A DNA stretch of 64,000 nucleotides, from contig JAHBYV010000009.1 in the NCBI GenBank assembly GCA_019635795.1, forward strand, positions 62,001-126,000, written 5' to 3'. Positions 35,367-44,112 of this stretch are shown one piece after another (position 1 is the stretch's first letter; every line of letters starts with the position of its first letter). The notes below the pieces were generated by a model. That model worked only from the letters and a program-made list of their open reading frames with translations. It searched no databases and was not told the origin of the DNA. The position numbers and the translations under genes were made by a program. This DNA comes from Rhizobiaceae bacterium (lineage in GTDB: Bacteria > Pseudomonadota > Alphaproteobacteria > Rhizobiales > Rhizobiaceae).

Positions 35367-37249
35367 CAGTTTATGCTCTTGTGACGGGCCGATAGCGCCT
35401 GTTCCTTTTGCGGATCGATCCACCACGATTCCGTGTCCGCGCCAAGATATTCAGGCTGCTTGTCCGGCATTCCGAATTTGTTCCAGTAAGCGAGCCAGCG
35501 CTCACCCCGATTATATTGAGGTATGACGTAGTAATTCCACAGCAGAACGCGATCCAAAGCATGGGTTGCGGCCAGCAGGTCCTCGCGATCCGTTGCAAAG
35601 ATCACCCGTTCAACCAATTCATCGACCACCGGGTTCTTGATACCAGACAGATTGCGCGAACCCGGCGTTTCGGCTGCTTTGGACGACCAGAAATCGCGTT
35701 GCTCATTTCCCGGAGATTCCGACTGCGCAAGCACAGTGCTGATCATATCGAAATCGAAATTGTTGACGCGATTCACATACTGGCTGGGGTCAACGATCCG
35801 AAGTGTGGCATCAATCCCGATTTTCTTCAGCACATTGATATAAGGCAGCGAGATAATCTCATCCGTCGAGCTGTTGCCCAGGATTTCGAGCCTGAACTGT
35901 TCGCCCGTCTGCTCGCTGATCATCTTGCCGCCCTTGATGCTCCAGCCTGCTTGCCCGAAAAGCTCAACTGCCGCCTGCAGGTTGGCGCGTTCGGCCTTCG
36001 GCGTGTCGTAAACGGGCAGATCATAGGCTTCAGTGAATAGCTCAGGCGGCAGCTTGTCGCGATACGCTTCGAGTATCTCAAGCTCCTTCCCTTCAGGAAC
36101 TCCGCTGGAAGCCAACTCGCCGCCAACGAAGAAGCTCTTGGTGCGCTTATAGGAATTGAAGAAGGATGTGCGATTAAGCGTCTCGAAATCGAACGCAAGC
36201 GTCAACGCCTTGCGCACATTCACATCCTGAAATTCCGGCCTGCGCGTATTGATTACAAAGCCCTGGAATTTGGCGCGTGACTGGCTCGGGAAGGCCTTCT
36301 TTATGACGTCTCCTGACAGAGCGGCAGGGAAATTGTAACCGGTCGCCCAACGGCGCGACACGTTCTCTTCGCGAATATCCTCAAGCCCGCCCTTGGTGAA
36401 GGCTTGCCATTCGGCGTTGTCGTCCAGGAAATAGCTGTAACGTCGGCGATCATAATTCTCGCGTCCGACTTTCACTCCGAGTTTCGCGGCCCAATAGTCT
36501 GGCACACGCTCCCAGATGATTTCCTTGCCTGTTTTGAAGCTCGCAATCTTGTAGGCCGCAGAACCCAGAGGCGATTCAAGAGTAGGCCGCGTTATATCTC
36601 GCTTGTTGCCCTTGGAGTCCTTGCCTTCCCACCAATGCTTGGGCAGCACGACAAGATCGCCCATGATTTTCGGAAGCTCGCGATTCCCTTTCTGGTCGAA
36701 TCGGAATTCGACTTCCCTGTCATTGACCGCAACCGCTTCCGTGACATTCTCATAGTACCGGGCATACATCGGGCTGTTTTCTTTCAGCACCTTGAACGAC
36801 CAGATCACGTCATCAACCGTTATCGGCTTGCCATCATGCCATCGGGCTGCGGAATTCAGCCGATAGGTTGCGGACGAATAGTCAGCGGGAAACTTATAGG
36901 CCTCCGCGACCAGCGCGTGGCTCACACCCGGCTCGTCTGTAGATTGCTCCATCAACGTGTCGTAAAGCAATCCGCCGCCGAAAGGCGACAAGCCCGCCGC
37001 CGGGGTGCCGCGCACTATATAGGGATTAAAACTATCGAACGTGCCTGGCACAGTCTGATTAAGCTGCCCGCCTTTCGGCGCGTCAGGGTTCACATAATCA
37101 TAGCGCTTGAAGTCCTGACCGTATTTTGAATCGCCCATCAGGGACGAACTTGTATGCCACTCCTGAGCCGCAGCTGCCTGTGCGGCGAGCACAATAGCCA
37201 ACGCGCCCGCAATCGTTCTTAGTCGGATCAGCATCGTGGTTCCCGTCAT
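35366..37249 (-). CDS. yejA1: Extracellular peptide/muropeptide-binding protein, first copy
   Basis: This is a family-5 solute-binding protein of about 627 residues. The leader MLIRLRTIAGALAIVLAAQA gives cleavage after AAA. The mature part contains KRYDYVNPDAPKGGQLNQ, TYRLNSAARWHDGKPITVDD and FQDVNVRKALTLAFDFETLN. Three in-frame ATGs occur, at 37264, 37249 and 37234; 37249 has GAGGA eight bases upstream, and 37234 (GGGA) is a fair alternative. It heads the yejA1-yejA2-yejB-yejE-yejF operon, a layout also known in Brucella, where the operon contributes to resistance to antimicrobial peptides. Confidence 0.9.
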   Translation of the reverse strand: MTGTTMLIRLRTIAGALAIVLAAQAAAAQEWHTSSSLMGDSKYGQDFKRYDYVNPDAPKGGQLNQTVPGTFDSFNPYIVRGTPAAGLSPFGGGLLYDTLMEQSTDEPGVSHALVAEAYKFPADYSSATYRLNSAARWHDGKPITVDDVIWSFKVLKENSPMYARYYENVTEAVAVNDREVEFRFDQKGNRELPKIMGDLVVLPKHWWEGKDSKGNKRDITRPTLESPLGSAAYKIASFKTGKEIIWERVPDYWAAKLGVKVGRENYDRRRYSYFLDDNAEWQAFTKGGLEDIREENVSRRWATGYNFPAALSGDVIKKAFPSQSRAKFQGFVINTRRPEFQDVNVRKALTLAFDFETLNRTSFFNSYKRTKSFFVGGELASSGVPEGKELEILEAYRDKLPPELFTEAYDLPVYDTPKAERANLQAAVELFGQAGWSIKGGKMISEQTGEQFRLEILGNSSTDEIISLPYINVLKKIGIDATLRIVDPSQYVNRVNNFDFDMISTVLAQSESPGNEQRDFWSSKAAETPGSRNLSGIKNPVVDELVERVIFATDREDLLAATHALDRVLLWNYYVIPQYNRGERWLAYWNKFGMPDKQPEYLGADTESWWIDPQKEQALSARHKSIN

Positions 37250-37310
37250 CCGGCACGTCCTCATTTATTCTGTTTTCGGGAAATGGTGCCCGCGCCGCAA
37301 GAGCGACAAT

Positions 37311-37339
37311 AAAAAAAGCCGGGCTGAACCCGGCTTTTT
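37311..37339 (-). terminator. Rho-independent terminator downstream of cycM
   Basis: Six G-C-rich pairs (gccggg 37318-37323 with cccggc 37329-37334) close a five-base loop and are flanked by a run of seven A on the left and five T on the right. On the minus strand it lies 26 bp after the cycM stop and ahead of yejA1, so it separates the two transcription units. Confidence 0.9.
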
Positions 37340-37364
37340 CGTGATCTGCGATCTAAAATTTTCG

Positions 37365-38063
37365 TTAGTTGGCCGGTTTTGCCGGTTCGCCAGCAGGGGC
37401 GGTCCCTTCTGCGGGCGCAGCGGCAGGCCGTTCGGCCGGCGTAGCAGCCGGTGCTGCGGCAGGCTGTTCGGCTGGAGCTGCGGCCGGTTCTGCGGCTGGA
37501 GCGGCAGCGCCTGCTTCAGGCAGCGGAACCGGATTGTCGGAAAGCGTACGCAGGTAGGCAATCAGATCTGCACGTTCCTGGGTCTTTTTCACCCCGGCAA
37601 ATCCCATCGCCGTGCCTTTGACCAGGCCCTTGGGGCTCAAGAGGAAGTGGTCGAGGTTCTCATACGTCCACTTTTCTTCACCACCCTTGGCGAATTCCTT
37701 CATCGCGCCCGAATAAGCGAAGCCCTCATGAGAGGCGACCGGACGGTCCAAAATTCCCCAAAGGTTCGGGCCAGTCTTGTTGGCGCCGCCTTTTTCGACA
37801 GTGTGGCAAGCCATACACTTCTTGTGGGACTTTTCGCCGCTTTCGACGCTTGCGCTGGCCAGCAGCGGCAACACTGATTCGACAGCAGGCGCGCCGCCGC
37901 CACCGCCGGCAGGTTCGCCGCCTTCGGCAGCTTCAATGCCATAGCCCGGCTTTTCCGGAACAGGCGACGCAAAAATAGCGTCCGACAGAATGCCGAGCGT
38001 CAGGACGACGAACACCGTGGCGAGCAATGCCCCGATGATCTTGTTAAATTCAAAAGAGTTCAT
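37365..38063 (-). CDS. cycM: Membrane-anchored cytochrome c (CycM type) with Ala/Pro-rich tail
   Basis: This 232-residue protein has an uncleaved N-terminal anchor (IIGALLATVFVVLTLGIL, about 9-26), a Gly-rich linker and one class I cytochrome c domain. The haem motif CMACH lies near residues 83-87 and the methionine ligand is probably in GTAMGFAGVKK. It would carry electrons between the bc1 complex and the terminal oxidase on the periplasmic side. After the haem domain come about 50 residues of Ala, Pro and Glu in short repeats (PAEQPAAAPAATPAERPAAA), longer than in CycM of other rhizobia as I know it. It is transcribed alone, divergent from kdsB. Confidence 0.9.
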   Translation of the reverse strand: MNSFEFNKIIGALLATVFVVLTLGILSDAIFASPVPEKPGYGIEAAEGGEPAGGGGGAPAVESVLPLLASASVESGEKSHKKCMACHTVEKGGANKTGPNLWGILDRPVASHEGFAYSGAMKEFAKGGEEKWTYENLDHFLLSPKGLVKGTAMGFAGVKKTQERADLIAYLRTLSDNPVPLPEAGAAAPAAEPAAAPAEQPAAAPAATPAERPAAAPAEGTAPAGEPAKPAN

Positions 38064-38182
38064 CCGCCCTAAGCTCCCTTTGCGGCCGGTCCACCTTCTT
38101 ATTGTGGACCGCGTACTGGTGCAAAAAACCTTTTACCATTCTGCATCCCCGGCAGATGGCGATCATTTTTCGTCTAGGTCTT

Positions 38183-38209
38183 TTGACCCGGTGTTGCAAC
38201 ACCTATAAG
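38183..38209 (+). promoter_or_regulatory. Predicted kdsB promoter with a perfect palindrome in its spacer
   Basis: TTGACC (38183-38188) and TATAAG (38204-38209) are separated by 15 bases. The 14-bp perfect palindrome GGTGTTGCAACACC fills positions 38190-38203 of that spacer. The short spacing and the palindrome suggest a regulated rather than constitutive promoter. It sits in the 205-bp region shared with the divergent cycM. Confidence 0.4.
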
Positions 38210-38268
38210 GGCGCTGCCAGTGAGACTTTTTGCCACTTTTCCGCAAACATCGTAAGGCAGGCGCCGCA

Positions 38269-39000
38269 ATGACCGTCCTTATACTCATTCCAGCCCGCAT
38301 GGCTTCAACCAGACTGCCGGGAAAACCGCTTGCTGACATAGCGGGGAAGCCCATGATCGTGCACGTCGCAAAGCGCGCAGCCGAAAGCGGCCTTGGGCGT
38401 GTGGTGGTCGCAACCGACACGCAAGATGTTGTGGATGCAGTGCGCGCAAGCGGTTTTGAAGCCATCATGACCCGTCCAGATCACGAATCAGGTTCCGACC
38501 GCATATTCGAGGCGCTTGGCATCGTCGATCCGAAAGGCGATGTGGAAACCATACTGAATGTGCAGGGCGATCTGCCAACGATAGACCCTGCCACCATTCA
38601 GGCCGTGTTCCGCCCTTTCGAAGACAGATCGGTGGATATTGCCACGCTCGGCGTCGAAATCACGGATGAAGAGGAAAAGACCAACCCTAATGTGGTGAAA
38701 ATAGTCGGTTCGCCACTTTCACCATCCCGGTTGCGCGCCCTTTATTTCACCCGCGCGACGGCACCATGGGGGGAAGGACCGCTTCATCACCATATCGGCC
38801 TTTATGCCTACCGACGCGCGGCGCTGGAACGCTTTGTCACGCTGAAGCCATCTTCACTTGAGCGGCGTGAAAAACTGGAGCAATTACGCGCATTGGAAGC
38901 CCAGATGCGCATTGATGCGGAGATCGTGGACACTGTGCCCCTCGGCGTGGATACGCCACAGGATTTGCAGCGCGCACGAGAAATTCTTTCGAAAGCTTGA
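38269..39000 (+). CDS. kdsB: 3-deoxy-manno-octulosonate cytidylyltransferase
   Basis: This 243-residue enzyme activates Kdo with CTP to CMP-Kdo for lipopolysaccharide core synthesis in the cytoplasm. The nucleotide-binding N-terminus is [20 protein letters not shown]. Other family blocks are [43 protein letters not shown] and [18 protein letters not shown]. The ATG at 38269 gives the family's normal N-terminus; an in-frame TTG 13 codons earlier does not. pheA follows after 4 bp. Confidence 0.95.
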   Translation: MTVLILIPARMASTRLPGKPLADIAGKPMIVHVAKRAAESGLGRVVVATDTQDVVDAVRASGFEAIMTRPDHESGSDRIFEALGIVDPKGDVETILNVQGDLPTIDPATIQAVFRPFEDRSVDIATLGVEITDEEEKTNPNVVKIVGSPLSPSRLRALYFTRATAPWGEGPLHHHIGLYAYRRAALERFVTLKPSSLERREKLEQLRALEAQMRIDAEIVDTVPLGVDTPQDLQRAREILSKA

Positions 39001-39004
39001 GATC

Positions 39005-39871
39005 ATGAACGCAGCCAGAACCAACCGAATATCCTTCCAGGGTGAGCCCGGAGCAAATTCCGACACTGCGTGCCGGGATATGTTTCCCGACATGCAGCCT
39101 CTTCCCTGCGCGACGTTCGAGGATGCGTTCAATGCTGTGGAAACCGGCAAGGCCGATCTGGCCATGATCCCGATTGAGAACACCATCGCGGGCCGCGTTG
39201 CTGACATTCATCACCTGCTACCGGAATCGCGTCTGCATATTGTAGGCGAATATTTCCTGCCCATCCATTTCCAGCTCATGGTTCTGCCGGGTGTTGAGCG
39301 CAAGGAGATCAAAACGGTTCACAGCCATATTCATGCGCTCGGCCAATGCCGCAAGTACATTCGCAAGAATGGCTGGAAAGGCGTGATTGCCGGGGACACC
39401 GCAGGGGCCGCCAAACAGGTGAGCGAGATCGGCGACCGCAGTATGGCTGCGCTTTCGCCCCGCCTTGCTGCGCAGCTTTACGGTCTCGATATTCTGGAAG
39501 AGAACGTCGAGGACGCCGACACGAACGTTACCCGCTTTGTGGTTCTCACCAAGAACAAGGCGTGGGTAGAGCGCCCGACACCGGACACCAAAATGATGAC
39601 AACATTCATATTTCGGGTCCGCAACGTGCCTGCCGCGCTTTATAAGGCAATGGGTGGCTTCGCGACCAATGGCGTGAACATGACCAAGCTGGAAAGCTAT
39701 CAGCTTGGCGCATTCACCGCCACGCAGTTCTATGCCGATATTGAAGGCCATCCGGACGATCCGAGCGTGAAAAACGCGCTGGAAGAGTTGCGCTTTTTTA
39801 CGCGGGAATTGCGGATTGTCGGCGTTTATCCAGCCAGCGAATCCCGTGAAAACTGGAAGCTGGCGGATTGA
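39005..39871 (+). CDS. pheA: Prephenate dehydratase
   Basis: This 288-residue monofunctional enzyme converts prephenate to phenylpyruvate for phenylalanine synthesis. The catalytic domain starts RISFQGEPGANSDTACRDMF and contains DLAMIPIENTIAGRVADIHH and the key NVTRF motif. Residues about 195-280 form an ACT domain for phenylalanine feedback (MMTTFIFRVRNVPAALYKA and NMTKLESYQLG). No chorismate mutase domain is present. The ATG at 39005 lies 4 bp after the kdsB stop. Its stop is followed after one base by the end of nudC on the other strand. Confidence 0.95.
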   Translation: MNAARTNRISFQGEPGANSDTACRDMFPDMQPLPCATFEDAFNAVETGKADLAMIPIENTIAGRVADIHHLLPESRLHIVGEYFLPIHFQLMVLPGVERKEIKTVHSHIHALGQCRKYIRKNGWKGVIAGDTAGAAKQVSEIGDRSMAALSPRLAAQLYGLDILEENVEDADTNVTRFVVLTKNKAWVERPTPDTKMMTTFIFRVRNVPAALYKAMGGFATNGVNMTKLESYQLGAFTATQFYADIEGHPDDPSVKNALEELRFFTRELRIVGVYPASESRENWKLAD

Positions 39872-39872
39872 A

Positions 39873-40814
39873 TCAATCGAGCTGCGCCCAGTTGCGGATC
39901 AAGTGGCGGGCTATCGACGCTGGAAATGGCAAAACCACCCCCTCGGGATGGCGATTCTCGTGGGCCGCGCGCACCTCTTCGCGCGTAAACCAGCGGCACG
40001 CTTCGAGTTCCGCGAAATCGGCCTGAATGTCGTCATTCAACGCTTCGCCATAACAGCCAATCATAAGCGAATAGGGAAACGGCCAGGGCTGGCTGGCGAA
40101 ATATTGAACCCGTCCCAGCCTTATCCCGCTTTCTTCCAGCGTTTCCCGGCGAACGGCATTCTCAATCGTCTCGCCGGGTTCCACAAAACCGGCCAATGCC
40201 GAGAACATTCCGGGCGCAAAATGCCTGCCCCGCCCCATCAGGCAGCGGTCATTATGCACGGTAAGCATGATTACGACGGGATCGGTACGCGGAAAATGCT
40301 CCGTATTGCAGGCGGAACAAACCCGCTTGTACCCGCCCGCCTTCAATTCTGTAGGCGAACCGCAGCGCGAACAAAAGCGGTGGTTCTGGCTCCACGCCAG
40401 CAGGGCGGCGCCTTGTGCAAGAGCGCCCAGTGGTTCGTGAGGCAAAAGGCCCTGCAAATTGATAGAGCGATAATCAATTGCCTTGATGTTTTCGGGTAAG
40501 GTTTCAGGGTCAATCTGACTTGGTGCGGCAATCACGGGGCCTTGCGCATCGCGCCCCAACAGAACCGCGTTCTCAAGCTCGGCACCGAGCGCCAGCGCCT
40601 GCTGCGGAGAGAACCATGGATTGAAGCCAGAATCGGCTAACTCCATGCACAGCCGCGAATTCGTAATAACAAACAGCCGGGCTGCGGAATCGTGCAAAGC
40701 GACTGAAACTGCGTCGTCCGCGCGCTGCTCCGCCTGACGCCAAATGCGGTTTCCCGAAAAGCCCATAGCAGCGCTGTGCTCAGGAAAGGGGGCGTCGAAA
40801 AGCTTGAAATTCAT
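39873..40814 (-). CDS. nudC: NAD(H) pyrophosphatase, Nudix hydrolase
   Basis: This 313-residue NudC protein cleaves NADH to NMNH and AMP and can remove NAD caps from RNA. A zinc ribbon (FCSRCGSPTEL and VCSACNTEHFP, about 157-180) precedes the Nudix box GFVEPGETIENAVRRETLEE with its final SG. The downstream SQPWPFPYSLMIG is the NudC-specific SQPWPFPxS signature. I chose the ATG at 40814 (MNFKLFDAPFPEHS) because it matches typical rhizobial N-termini; an ATG at 40874 would add 20 residues, and neither has a strong ribosome-binding site. Confidence 0.93.
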   Translation of the reverse strand: MNFKLFDAPFPEHSAAMGFSGNRIWRQAEQRADDAVSVALHDSAARLFVITNSRLCMELADSGFNPWFSPQQALALGAELENAVLLGRDAQGPVIAAPSQIDPETLPENIKAIDYRSINLQGLLPHEPLGALAQGAALLAWSQNHRFCSRCGSPTELKAGGYKRVCSACNTEHFPRTDPVVIMLTVHNDRCLMGRGRHFAPGMFSALAGFVEPGETIENAVRRETLEESGIRLGRVQYFASQPWPFPYSLMIGCYGEALNDDIQADFAELEACRWFTREEVRAAHENRHPEGVVLPFPASIARHLIRNWAQLD

Positions 40815-40887
40815 GAAGGATGCCGGTGGGTCATTGCGGAAGGACGGGCAAGTTATGCCGCTTCCCTTCCGCATCGCAATGGCGAAA

Positions 40888-41307
40888 TTACAATGCGCGC
40901 TTCAACTTTTCCTTGATTTCATGCATTTCCGTGCGGCCGTAAGGGTCGCGCTGGCCAAATCCCCACACGGGACCGGGCCAGCCGGGATCACCTTCGTTGC
41001 GGGCAATCACATGAATATGAAGCTGGCGCACCATATTGCCCAGCGCGGCGACATTGATCTTCGTACAACCTGTGACCTGCTTCAAACCCTGGGCGACCAG
41101 ATTGGTTTCGAAGGTCAGCATTGCCTGATCCAGCGGGGTTAGTTCATGCAATTCTTCAATGCCTGGTCGCTGGGGAACAAGGATAATCCAGGGCCACCGC
41201 CGATCGTTCATCAGCCGCATTTCACACAGGCCCAGCCAGAATAGCGGCTCGGTATCGGCTTCCAGCCGGCGATCCAGCTCGAAACCACCTTCCAGAACGG
41301 TCGGCAT
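40888..41307 (-). CDS. HIT domain protein
   Basis: This 139-residue member of the histidine triad family, probably a nucleotide hydrolase or transferase acting on a dinucleotide, shows RRWPWIILVPQRPGIEEL and the triad region VRQLHIHVIARNEGDPGWPG, in which the histidines are spaced as HxHxx. The ATG at 41307 is preceded by GGAG nine bases upstream; an ATG five codons earlier (41322) would place that GGAG inside the gene. It lies upstream of nudC on the same strand. Confidence 0.88.
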   Translation of the reverse strand: MPTVLEGGFELDRRLEADTEPLFWLGLCEMRLMNDRRWPWIILVPQRPGIEELHELTPLDQAMLTFETNLVAQGLKQVTGCTKINVAALGNMVRQLHIHVIARNEGDPGWPGPVWGFGQRDPYGRTEMHEIKEKLKRAL

Positions 41308-41437
41308 TCGACGTTTCTCCATTTTTCTACACGCTATGGTGAGTTTTGGTTTGCGGCAAGTTGTATTTTACCCATCGCTGAAATGCGGCATCATTGAAGG
41401 GCTTGCAATTCGCCGCGCGATTGCCGATATGGAATGC

Positions 41438-41534
41438 GGGAGGTTGGTGGTGGACGAGCCACTCGCCAACCGGGTCAGGTCCGGAAGGAAGCAGCCCTAA
41501 CGAGCCACGGCACGGGTCATCGTGCCAGCCTCCC
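41438..41534 (+). ncRNA. ffs: 4.5S RNA of the signal recognition particle
   Basis: This 97-nt segment folds as a long hairpin whose ends pair as GGGAGG (41438-41443) with CCTCCC (41529-41534). The apical region contains the invariant SRP domain IV sequence gtccggaaggaagcagcc (41479-41496) with its GGAA loop and asymmetric bulge, which binds Ffh. It lies just upstream of dnaX, a position common in this group. Confidence 0.95.
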
Positions 41535-41695
41535 ACCTCATTTCTCTCTTGCGTCAACGTTGACGGTGACATGCTTGCCGCGCGAAACTCGCTTGAAGAG
41601 AAATGGAATCGGCAGCCAGACGCTGCGAAAGGACCGGATTTGCGGCGCGATTTGCACGATAACCGCAAACATGCAGGCAAGGAGCGTTGCGGCGC

Positions 41696-43498
41696 ATGAG
41701 CGGGGAGTTCGAATCACCTTCAACGACGCCTCAGGCCGGCTATCGCGTTCTGGCACGAAAATATCGTCCGCGCGATTTTACGGGCCTCGTCGGCCAGGAG
41801 CCGATGGTGCGAACGCTCACCAATGCCTTTGCAACAGGCCGCATCGCACAGGCGTGGATGCTGACCGGCGTTCGCGGCGTCGGCAAAACGACGACGGCGC
41901 GCATTCTTGCACGCGCTCTGAACTACAAGACCGCCGAAATTGACGCCCCCTCCGTCGATATGTCGACCGAGGGCGAACACTGCCGCGCCATCATGGAAGG
42001 CAGGCACGTCGACGTTATTGAGATGGACGCGGCTTCGCATACCGGCATTGATGACATTCGCGATATTATCGACCGCGTGCGCTACGCTCCGGTTTCGGCG
42101 CGCTACAAGGTTTACATCATCGACGAAGTTCACATGCTCTCCACGCAAGCCTTCAACGGCCTGCTAAAAACGCTTGAAGAACCGCCGCCGCATGTGAAAT
42201 TCATCTTCGCAACGACGGAAATTCGCAAAGTTCCGATCACAGTCCTTTCGCGCTGCCAGCGATTTGACCTGCGGCGAATCGATGCCGCGTTGATTGCGGA
42301 ACATCTGGGTCGCATTGCCGGAATGGAAGGCGTTCAGATCGAAGAGGAAGCGTTGGCCATGGTTGCGCGGGCGGCCGAGGGTTCGATGCGCGACGCACAG
42401 TCCATTCTCGATCAGGCCATTGCGCATGGCGGCGGGACAGTGACCGCTCAGGCCGTGCGCACAATGCTTGGACTTGCCGACCGTGCACGAGTCGTTGACC
42501 TGTTTGAAGTGCTGATGAAAGGCGACGTTGCCGCAGCGCTGGCTGGCTTTCGCGCTCAATATGACACCGGCGCCGATCCGGTAGCGATTTTGACCGATCT
42601 CGCGGAATTCACCCATCTCGTAACGCGGCTCCGCTTCGTTCCTTCGGCCATTCAGGACGCGTCCCTGACGGAGACAGAGAGACAGCGCGGCGGTGCTTTT
42701 TCCGAGACCCTTTCGGTGCGTGTGCTTTCGCGCGCCTGGCAGATGCTGCTGAAGGCTATTTCAGAAGTTCAGTCCAGCAACCGGCCCGCAATGGCAGCGG
42801 AGATGGCGCTGATCCGCATTGCGCACGCCGCGGATTTGCCGACGCTGGACGATGCGCTGAAAATGCTTGAGAGCAATGGCGAAACGGCCCCACGACCGCC
42901 TGCGCCGCCGTCTGGAACATCTTCGGGAAATGGAGCCTCAGCCGTCTCCACTTCCGCAATCTCTTCATCGGTTGTGCCCTCTTCGAACGGAGGCGGGGCG
43001 CAAACAATGCGCCTCGTTGAGACCCAAACACACCTCCAGCCCACCACTGCAGCGGAACAGCAGAGCCAAACCGTATCGATCAAATCATTGGCCGACATCG
43101 TTTCGCTTGCCGAATCGCACCGCGACATGATGCTCAAGGTTGCTGTGCGGCGATACGTGCGACTTGTGCGACTGGAACCCGGCCAACTGGTTATTTCGCT
43201 GGTGGAAGGCGCAGATCGGGGCTTGCTGAACGAACTTGCAAGCAAGCTCAAGGCATGGACGGGCCGTATGTGGATGGTTTCGCTTTCGCAGCAAGCGGGC
43301 GGGCCCACACTTGCCGAGGAAGAGCACACGAAACGCGAGACGGCCATTATGGATGCGCGCAGCGATCCGGTTGTTTCGGCAATTCTTTCGCGTTTTCCGG
43401 GCGCTCGCATTATTGACGTCAGAATTCCAGATTCACCGGAACTCGACAGCGAGGGTGACCCCGCCCCCGATATTGATGACGATGACGACCAGATCTGA
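41696..43498 (+). CDS. dnaX: DNA polymerase III gamma/tau subunit
   Basis: This 600-residue clamp-loader ATPase shows [14 protein letters not shown], Walker [16 protein letters not shown], Walker [11 protein letters not shown], sensor 1 [12 protein letters not shown] and the SRC arginine-finger motif [12 protein letters not shown] Pro/Ser-rich linker (about 400-440) precedes the tau-like C-terminal domain. The zinc module is degenerate: in the segment between ARALNYK and [13 protein letters not shown] only one cysteine (GEHC) remains of the four seen in Escherichia coli. The ATG at 41696 has AAGGAG 11 bases upstream; a TTG three codons earlier is too close to it. ybaB follows after 17 bp. Confidence 0.96.
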   Translation: MSGEFESPSTTPQAGYRVLARKYRPRDFTGLVGQEPMVRTLTNAFATGRIAQAWMLTGVRGVGKTTTARILARALNYKTAEIDAPSVDMSTEGEHCRAIMEGRHVDVIEMDAASHTGIDDIRDIIDRVRYAPVSARYKVYIIDEVHMLSTQAFNGLLKTLEEPPPHVKFIFATTEIRKVPITVLSRCQRFDLRRIDAALIAEHLGRIAGMEGVQIEEEALAMVARAAEGSMRDAQSILDQAIAHGGGTVTAQAVRTMLGLADRARVVDLFEVLMKGDVAAALAGFRAQYDTGADPVAILTDLAEFTHLVTRLRFVPSAIQDASLTETERQRGGAFSETLSVRVLSRAWQMLLKAISEVQSSNRPAMAAEMALIRIAHAADLPTLDDALKMLESNGETAPRPPAPPSGTSSGNGASAVSTSAISSSVVPSSNGGGAQTMRLVETQTHLQPTTAAEQQSQTVSIKSLADIVSLAESHRDMMLKVAVRRYVRLVRLEPGQLVISLVEGADRGLLNELASKLKAWTGRMWMVSLSQQAGGPTLAEEEHTKRETAIMDARSDPVVSAILSRFPGARIIDVRIPDSPELDSEGDPAPDIDDDDDQI

Positions 43499-43515
43499 AA
43501 ATAGAGGATAATTCC

Positions 43516-43839
43516 ATGAAAGATCTCTTGGGCCTGATGAGCAAGGCCAAAGAAATGCAGGCAAAGATGCAGGCCATGCAGGAAGAGATGGTTGCTATGG
43601 AGGCCACTGGCCAATCTGGTGGCGGACTGGTGAGCGTTACCCTTTCAGGCAAGTTCGACATAAAATCGATCAAGATCGATCCCTCACTCGTCAAGGAAGG
43701 CGAAGGCGAGATCCTTGAAGACCTGATTCTTGCCGCGCACAACGACGCCAAAGCCAAGATCGAGCAGGCAATTCAGCAGAAAACACAGGAAATGACCGCT
43801 GGCTTGCCGCTGCCACCGGGAATGAAGCTGCCTTTTTAG
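43516..43839 (+). CDS. ybaB: YbaB/EbfC family nucleoid-associated protein
   Basis: This 107-residue small DNA-binding protein has the family pattern: [20 protein letters not shown] forms a helical N-terminus, [20 protein letters not shown] the beta core, and the C-terminus ends [12 protein letters not shown]. It follows dnaX and is close to recR, the conserved dnaX-ybaB-recR arrangement, here interrupted by a SleB-type gene. A 7-bp inverted repeat spans its stop codon. Confidence 0.94.
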   Translation: MKDLLGLMSKAKEMQAKMQAMQEEMVAMEATGQSGGGLVSVTLSGKFDIKSIKIDPSLVKEGEGEILEDLILAAHNDAKAKIEQAIQQKTQEMTAGLPLPPGMKLPF

Positions 43840-43868
43840 GCAGCAGGTTTCTGCTTGTGCGGCTACAC

Positions 43869-43894
43869 ACCTGTCACTCCGTCTGGTGGCAGGT
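43869..43894 (+). other. Hairpin in the 273-bp gap between ybaB and the SleB-type gene
   Basis: acctgtcac (43869-43877) pairs with gtggcaggt (43886-43894), nine pairs with one T-G wobble, around an eight-base loop. No T-run follows closely, so termination is uncertain. The rest of the gap is AT-rich and holds the promoter at 43963-43991. Confidence 0.4.
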
Positions 43895-43962
43895 CGACAA
43901 ATTTGAGGCACTGCGGCCATTTTTCTTCGATTTTTTTACAGATTTGGCCAGCAACCAAGGCT

Positions 43963-43991
43963 TTGAAATTAAACAGTTTTATTAGTATTTT
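43963..43991 (+). promoter_or_regulatory. Predicted promoter of the SleB-type gene
   Basis: TTGAAA (43963-43968), a 17-base spacer and TATTTT (43986-43991) lie in an AT-rich stretch about 120 bp upstream of the start codon. The prediction rests on sequence alone. Confidence 0.4.
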
Positions 43992-44112
43992 CTAATTTTA
44001 ATGACAATCATTAAGAACCAGTTAACCACTTTTGCGCCATGGTTTCGCCAGAAACGTCCGCATTCTGATCGCCAGCGAAATCAGCAGTCAGGGGACCAAT
44101 GAGGCGCTTTTC

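Noticed and set aside
43827-43844. Seven-bp inverted repeat over the ybaB stop as a terminator
   Set aside because: The stem is short, has a T-only loop and no T-run behind it; it could be chance in the coding end.
43915-44010. AT-rich stretch before the SleB-type gene as an attachment site or insertion remnant
   Set aside because: No tRNA, integrase, terminal repeats or target duplication are present; a promoter explains the AT content.
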